From Streptomyces pactum (lineage in GTDB: Bacteria > Actinomycetota > Actinomycetes > Streptomycetales > Streptomycetaceae), in assembly GCF_016031615.1 (NCBI RefSeq), contig NZ_JACYXC010000001.1, positions 6,634,001 through 6,698,000 of the forward strand: a DNA stretch of 64,000 bases, read 5' to 3'. Numbering within the stretch: the first letter of the stretch is position 1; the number at the start of each line of letters is the position of its first letter. The translations under genes and the position numbers were made by a program. Of this stretch, positions 60,066-64,000 are shown piece after piece. Under the pieces are notes generated by a model. It was given only the letters and a program-made list of their open reading frames with translations. It searched no databases and was not told the origin of the DNA.

Positions 60066-60929
60066 TCAGGCGCTGACCACCTCGCGGACCGCGGCAAGGA
60101 ACTCCTCGGTCCGTGGATGCGTAGGGTGGGCGGGGCGGGCCAGGTGGACCGTGGCCGCGGGGGCGTCGACGACCGGGACGAAACGGACGCCCGGGTGGCC
60201 GTGGCTCTCCGCCGTCCCCGCCGCGCCCAGGCCGAACGCCCCGCCTCCGGCGATGAGGTTGAGCCACTCGTCCACGTTACCCACCTCCACGGTCCGGTCC
60301 GGGCGCCGCTCCGGGGGCCACAGGTCCGGGGAGGCGGTGCCGGTGTCCGGCCACAGGGCCAGCGGCAGCCCGTCGGCGGTGAGTTCGGCCATGAGAACCC
60401 CGTCCCGGTCCGCGAGCGGGTGGTCGTCGGGCAGGGCGGCGACCCGGTCCTCGGTGTAGAGCGCCTCGGTGCGGATGCGCGGGTCGGCGGGGACGGTGCG
60501 CAGCACCGCCACGTCGGTGTCACCGGTGGCCAGACCGGCGGTGCTGTTGTCCTGCCGGACGACGACGAGCGGGGTGTGCGGGTGGGTGCGGCGCCAGGAG
60601 CGCAGCAGCGGGACGGTCTGCCGTCCCAGGACGGCGCAGGTGTAGCCCAGCCGCAGCGGGCGGGAGACCGCCCGGGTGTCGGCGAGCGCCGCGTCCAGGT
60701 GGGCGAGGATCGCCCGGCCGTGCCCGAGCAGCGTGGTCCCGGCCGGGGTGAGGGCCAGGTGCCGGGAGGAGCGGTCCACCAGCCGCACCCCCACCCGAGC
60801 CTCCAGCTGCGCGAGGGTGCGGGAGAGGGCGGGCTGCGTCATGTGCAGCCGGGCCGCGGCGGCGGTGACGGTTCCCGCCTCGGCCACCGCGTCCAGGGCC
60901 CGGAGGTGACGCAGCTCCACATCATCCAT
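60066..60929 (-). CDS. LysR-family regulator
   Basis: A 287-residue LysR regulator. The winged helix is ELRHLRALDAVAEAGTVTAA then RLHMTQPALSRTLAQLEARV (about 5-45), followed by a LysR substrate-binding domain (PLRLGYTCAVLGRQTVPLLR, RQDNSTAGLATGDTDVAVLR, LIAGGGAFGLGAAGTAESHG). It is divergent from the SDR gene at 61045 with 115 bases between, the classic LysR-target layout, so it probably controls that gene. Confidence 0.9.
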   Translation of the reverse strand: MDDVELRHLRALDAVAEAGTVTAAAARLHMTQPALSRTLAQLEARVGVRLVDRSSRHLALTPAGTTLLGHGRAILAHLDAALADTRAVSRPLRLGYTCAVLGRQTVPLLRSWRRTHPHTPLVVVRQDNSTAGLATGDTDVAVLRTVPADPRIRTEALYTEDRVAALPDDHPLADRDGVLMAELTADGLPLALWPDTGTASPDLWPPERRPDRTVEVGNVDEWLNLIAGGGAFGLGAAGTAESHGHPGVRFVPVVDAPAATVHLARPAHPTHPRTEEFLAAVREVVSA

Positions 60930-61044
60930 GCCTGTGAAGCATAGACCCTGACCGGACGGCATTTCCGGGCCCGGGGGCGCGGTCCGTAGCGTCGGGACCA
61001 CCCGGGACGGTCCCGGGATGACCGGTACCTGAGGACGGTGGGTT

Positions 61045-61644
61045 GTGCGGATTCTCCTGATCGGCGCGGGCGGCACGCTGGGCGGCGCGGTGCGCCGGGC
61101 ACTGACGGCGCGCGGACACGAGGTGGTCGGGGTGGGCCGCTCGGGCGGCGACCTGGTGGCCGACGTGAGCGATCCGGCGGCGGTCACCAGGCTGTACGCG
61201 GAGGCCGGCCCGCTGGACGCGGTGGCGGTCGCGGCCGGCGATGCGGTGTTCCGGCCGCTGGGCGAGCTGACCGCCGAGGACATCGCGGCGACCTTCCGCG
61301 GGAAGGCGCTGAGCCAGCTGGAGCTGGTCCGCCAAGGTGCCCGGCACGTGGCCCCGACCGGTTCCTTCACCCTGGTCAGCGGAGTGCTCACGGAGGAGCC
61401 GGTCGTGGCCGGGGCGGCCGCCTCCGCCGCCAACGGCGCGGTCGAGGCGTTCGTGCGGGCCGCCGCGATCGAACTCCCGCCGCGGCGGATCAACGCGGTG
61501 AGCCCGACGGTGGCCGAGGAGTCGCTGCCCGCCTACGGGCCCTTCTTCGCCGGTATGGAGGCGGTCCCGGCGGCACGCGTGGCGACGGCCTACGTCCGCT
61601 CGGTCGAGGGCGCGCAGACCGGGCGGATATACCGGGTCCGGTAG
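61045..61644 (+). CDS. Short-chain dehydrogenase/reductase-like protein
   Basis: A 199-residue Rossmann-fold protein with the NAD(P)-binding motif LLIGAGGTLGGAVRRAL at the N terminus and a short-chain-dehydrogenase layout (VAVAAGDAVFRPLGELTAED, SFTLVSGVLTEEP, IELPPRRINAVSP, ATAYVRSVEGAQTGRIYRV). The serine of the catalytic triad is present in LVSG, but the usual YxxxK is replaced by ASAANGAVE, so it may not be a normal dehydrogenase. The GTG at 61045 is the only sensible start. It is divergent from a LysR gene. Confidence 0.85.
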   Translation: MRILLIGAGGTLGGAVRRALTARGHEVVGVGRSGGDLVADVSDPAAVTRLYAEAGPLDAVAVAAGDAVFRPLGELTAEDIAATFRGKALSQLELVRQGARHVAPTGSFTLVSGVLTEEPVVAGAAASAANGAVEAFVRAAAIELPPRRINAVSPTVAEESLPAYGPFFAGMEAVPAARVATAYVRSVEGAQTGRIYRVR

Positions 61645-61819
61645 CGGTCCGGCACCGCTGCGGCGCCCGCGCCGGCCGTCCCTCGGCGGCACCCGGCGGG
61701 ACCGTGCCGCGGCCGGCCCGGGCCCGTCCCGCCCCGGGCGCCGGGTCGGCTCTGCCCCGCGAGCCGGGCCCGCTCCTCCCCCGGGTCGGGCCCGGTCCGG
61801 CACCCGCGTCGCCGGCTTC

Positions 61820-62194
61820 TCAGGGCAGCGCGGGGATGTCCCCGGCGAACACGATCACCTCGTCGATGCGGTTCCGCCGCAGATGGACGACGTCCGTCCC
61901 CGTCAGCCGCGGGCCCCCGTCGGGGACGGTGAACTCCCAGCGGTAGCGGGCCCACTCGCCGGGCATGTCCACCCCCGAGCAGCGGACCATCGTGCCGGTG
62001 CCGGCCGGGTGCCGGCGGATGTCCAGCACGAACTGCTCAACCGCCTCGATGCCCTCGCTCCGCCCCAGAGGCCCCCAGAAGACCACGTCCGGCGTCAGGG
62101 CCCGGGACAGCAGCGGGACCACGTAGTTGTCGTCGGAGACGTTGAACGCGGAGAGGAATGTGTCGATCGCCGACTCGGCGGTGTCTTCCTGCAT
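61820..62194 (-). CDS. SnoaL/NTF2-like protein
   Basis: A 124-residue protein with the alpha+beta barrel pattern of the SnoaL-like group: AESAIDTFLSAFNVSDDNYV at the start, LTPDVVFWGPLGRSEGIEA, then strands RCSGVDMPGEWARYRWEFTV and GTDVVHLRRNRIDEVIVFAG. Members include polyketide cyclases, isomerases and many proteins of unknown role. No signal peptide. Confidence 0.82.
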   Translation of the reverse strand: MQEDTAESAIDTFLSAFNVSDDNYVVPLLSRALTPDVVFWGPLGRSEGIEAVEQFVLDIRRHPAGTGTMVRCSGVDMPGEWARYRWEFTVPDGGPRLTGTDVVHLRRNRIDEVIVFAGDIPALP

Positions 62195-62213
62195 GCGTCA
62201 GTCATACCAGCCC

Positions 62214-62259
62214 CCGCGCCGCCGCTCGCGGTGCCCGGGCACCGCGAGCGGCGGCGCGG
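62214..62259. repeat. 46-bp perfect palindrome
   Basis: The 23-base arm CCGCGCCGCCGCTCGCGGTG-CCC (62214-62236) is followed without a loop by its exact complement (62237-62259). It lies 20 bases upstream of the SnoaL-like start codon. Confidence 0.85.
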
Positions 62260-62434
62260 TACCGGGAGAGCCGCACCGGGCAGCGGTCGGCCGACCGGTC
62301 CGGGGACGGCCGCCCCGGCACGCCGGAAGACGTTCCCGGCAGCCGAACAGGGTTACGGCACGCGGCCGTCGGCGTGCACGACCCGGCGGCCGGGGGACCG
62401 GGCGGCGCTGCCCGGCCGCGCACCGAGGCGGGGA

Positions 62435-62475
62435 GCCGCCCGAGCGGAAAAACCCCGCGCGGCCGCTCGGGCGGC
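62435..62475. repeat. Inverted repeat upstream of the GNAT gene
   Basis: GCCGCCCGAGCG (62435-62446) pairs with CGCTCGGGCGGC (62464-62475) around a 17-base loop containing GAAAAACCCC. It ends just before GATACT, a possible -10 box of the GNAT gene. Confidence 0.6.
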
Positions 62476-62505
62476 GTGATACTCCTGGCGACTGTGGGAG
62501 ATCTT

Positions 62506-63015
62506 GTGACAGCGCGGCTCGTGCTCCATCCGATGACCGACGCCGAGGCGGAGCGACTGGTGGCGGGGGAGCCGGACGGCGAGGCCCGATGGGCGCCCGG
62601 GTACCCCACCGACGGGGACGTCTCCGCCGCCAGGCGCCTCCTGAACACCTGGGCCGATACCGGTGATCCCCGGCCGTTCGGCAACTACGAGATCCGCCTG
62701 CGCGAGGGCGGTCAGGCGATCGGCGGCCTGGGCTTCCACGGACCTGTGGACGAGAACGGCAGCGTCACCATCGGCTACGGTCTCGTCCCGGCGGCACGAG
62801 GCAAGGGGTACGCCTCCGAAGCCCTCCGTGCGGTGCTGCTGTTCGCGCGGGCTCACGGCGTCACCCGCGTGAAGGGCGACGCCGACCACGACAACACCGC
62901 CTCCCAGCGCGTCATGATGGCAGCCGGCATGCAACCGGTCGGGCAGGACGAACGGGTCAGGTACTTCGAGATCACCTGGCCCGACACGACGGCGGACACC
63001 GGCCCCCGCCCCTAG
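62506..63015 (+). CDS. GNAT acetyltransferase, RimJ/RimL type
   Basis: A 169-residue GNAT enzyme: TARLVLHPMTDAEAERLVAG, then GNYEIRLREGGQAIGGLGF, the acetyl-CoA segment YGLVPAARGKGYASEALRAV and the RimJ/RimL-type end VKGDADHDNTASQRVMMAAG. The GTG at 62506 follows GGGAG at five bases; another in-frame GTG lies 12 bases earlier. Substrate unknown. Confidence 0.85.
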   Translation: MTARLVLHPMTDAEAERLVAGEPDGEARWAPGYPTDGDVSAARRLLNTWADTGDPRPFGNYEIRLREGGQAIGGLGFHGPVDENGSVTIGYGLVPAARGKGYASEALRAVLLFARAHGVTRVKGDADHDNTASQRVMMAAGMQPVGQDERVRYFEITWPDTTADTGPRP

Positions 63016-63173
63016 GTTCTGTCCGGCGGACCACCGACGGAGCCGTCGTCGGACCGCCGCTGTGGTGATGGTGCCGTGGAACTCCGAACGGGCCGGCTCC
63101 CCGGCCGCCGAGCGGCCGGGGAACCATGCTCCGGCCCAGGACCTCGGCCATCTGCGGGGCGTCGCCCCACTGA

Positions 63174-63728
63174 CCCCTTTCGATCGACACGGTCGCCGAC
63201 AGCCTCAAGGAGTACCTGGTCACGGAGGCCGGTGCGTACGACCAGCTGTTCCTCCTCACCCACAGCCAGGGCGGGCTGGTCGCCCAGCGGTATCTGGCCC
63301 GTATGCTCCACGACGGCAGGGGCGCCGAACTCGCCCGGATCCAGCGGTTCGTCATGCTCGCCTGCCCGAGCAAAGGCTCGGAACTGCTGCTCTCCCTACG
63401 GCGGCGTGCGCTGGGTGGGCGCCATCCGCAGGAGAAGGATCTGCGCCCGCTGAACGACCAGGTCAGCGCGACCCTGCGCACGGTCGCCCGGGACGTCGTG
63501 CACGCCACGGCGATCACCGAACGGACCTGCCCGATCCCGGGGTCGGTGTACGCGGGCGAGAGCGACGGCGTGGTGTCCCGCGCCTCGGCGCAGTTCGTCT
63601 TCCCGGACAGCTCCGCCCTGCCGGGCGACCACTCCGGCATCTTCAAGGCCGACTCGCCCCGGCACCGGACGTACACCGCTCTCCGCCGCCTCCTCCTCGC
63701 GACGCGCACCGAGCCGTACGTACCCGGG
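63174..63728 (+). pseudogene. 5'-truncated alpha/beta hydrolase (lipase-like)
   Basis: An open frame right after a TGA (63171) reads as the middle and C-terminal part of an alpha/beta hydrolase: DTVADSLKEYLVTEAGAYDQ, the nucleophile elbow LTHSQGGLVAQRYLAR, VMLACPSKGSELLLSLRRR, VYAGESDGVVSRAS and LPGDHSGIFKADSPRHRTYT with the catalytic Asp and His regions. No start codon lies before the THSQG elbow, and the N-terminal strands are missing, so the gene has lost its 5' end. Reading continues open past 63728 but loses protein character. Confidence 0.7.
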
Positions 63729-63751
63729 CCCGAACCGGCGGCACCGGCCCC

Positions 63752-64000
63752 GTGCGCACCGGCCGCGGGAAGGCCCTCCAAGAAACGGTGCCCGACCGTG
63801 AGATCAGGTATGCCGACCTCGACGGAAACGGGCGTGCCGACCAGATCCTCATCGCCCCCCAAGGCGGCGCAGGGGCACGGCTCATGCGCGAGCGATCGTG
63901 CACAGCACTCCACGACATCGGGGAGATCGTGCCGGACCCGGAAACGGCCATTCCGCCGGAGGAGATCCAGTTCGCCGACGTGGACGGCGACGGATACGCC
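63752..64000 (+). CDS. FG-GAP/VCBS repeat protein (cut by window edge)
   Basis: The first 83 codons of a gene in a different frame from the hydrolase remnant. REIRYADLDGNGRADQILI and EEIQFADVDGDGYA are two calcium-binding-type DxDGDGxxD repeats of the FG-GAP/VCBS family, which form extracellular beta-propellers. The proposed GTG start at 63752 is uncertain and no signal peptide is seen, so the true N terminus may have been lost or may be joined to the hydrolase frame. Confidence 0.6.
   Translation, partial: MRTGRGKALQETVPDREIRYADLDGNGRADQILIAPQGGAGARLMRERSCTALHDIGEIVPDPETAIPPEEIQFADVDGDGYA

Larger units (their letters stand above)
62195..62505. other. Divergent region with two large inverted repeats
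   Basis: About 310 bases between the SnoaL-like and GNAT genes, holding a 46-bp perfect palindrome (62214) and a 12-bp stem (62435-62475). No gene seen. Confidence 0.55.

Overview
The window is about 64 kb of very high-GC DNA with strong third-position GC bias, GTG starts, many leaderless promoters and gene families typical of Streptomyces or a close relative: an SCO3897/LppU-type protein, DUF6098, DUF5997, an RsbW-like ATPase beside a SigB/SigF-type sigma factor, a CtpI-like P-type ATPase, and a cellobiose-utilisation (ceb) locus with its CebR operator sequence. It looks like chromosomal, partly accessory sequence. No rRNA, tRNA, CRISPR array or intact insertion sequence was seen.

Layout. 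1-4.6 kb: the 5' part of a stress-type sigma gene, a divergent anti-sigma-type ATPase, two DinB-fold proteins, a KGG-repeat stress protein, a nucleotidyltransferase and a transposase remnant. 5.1-11.8 kb: a 1592-residue P-type ATPase, a small secreted protein and a DUF6098 protein. 12.4-20.9 kb: a cellulose/cellobiose regulon made of a GH6 cellulase, cebR, cebEFG and bglC, tied together by four CebR boxes; one box covers the Shine-Dalgarno and start codon of bglC. 20.9-26.4 kb: two convergent operons (MFS exporter + FAD monooxygenase; histidine kinase + response regulator) that share a duplicated leader carrying CTGGTGC-N4-GCACCAG palindromes and the same first codons. 26.7-29.8 kb: a large glycosyltransferase and an HAD phosphatase. 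29.9-32.9 kb: a TetR regulator, an SRPBCC protein and a carotenoid-cleavage-type oxygenase with two matching 19-bp operators. 33-42.5 kb: D-lactate dehydrogenase, regulators, a PAS-GAF-PP2C phosphatase, the DUF5997/LysR-like pair, an orphan MbtH-like protein and a small membrane protein. 42.8-47.2 kb: an amidohydrolase, a LuxR regulator whose 3' end is frameshifted, and a TetR gene with a perfect palindromic operator next to a small PH-like protein. 47.3-52.5 kb: an FtsX-type ABC transporter divergent from a two-component system. 52.8-64 kb: a third DinB protein, a HelD-type RNA polymerase-associated motor, acetyltransferases, a flavoprotein, a frameshifted LppU-like gene, a LysR/SDR divergent pair, a SnoaL-like protein, a 5'-truncated hydrolase and the start of an FG-GAP/VCBS protein cut by the window edge.

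How the genes work together. The clearest functional unit is extracellular cellulose attack (GH6) -> cellobiose import (CebEFG; the shared ATPase MsiK is not in the window) -> intracellular hydrolysis (BglC), all under CebR. A second likely unit is an inducible export/modification cassette controlled by its own two-component system through a shared leader. A third is a TetR-controlled carotenoid/apocarotenoid-type oxidation operon. The rest is mostly single genes or regulator-target pairs. Gene functions come from motif and family recognition by eye; no database search was run.
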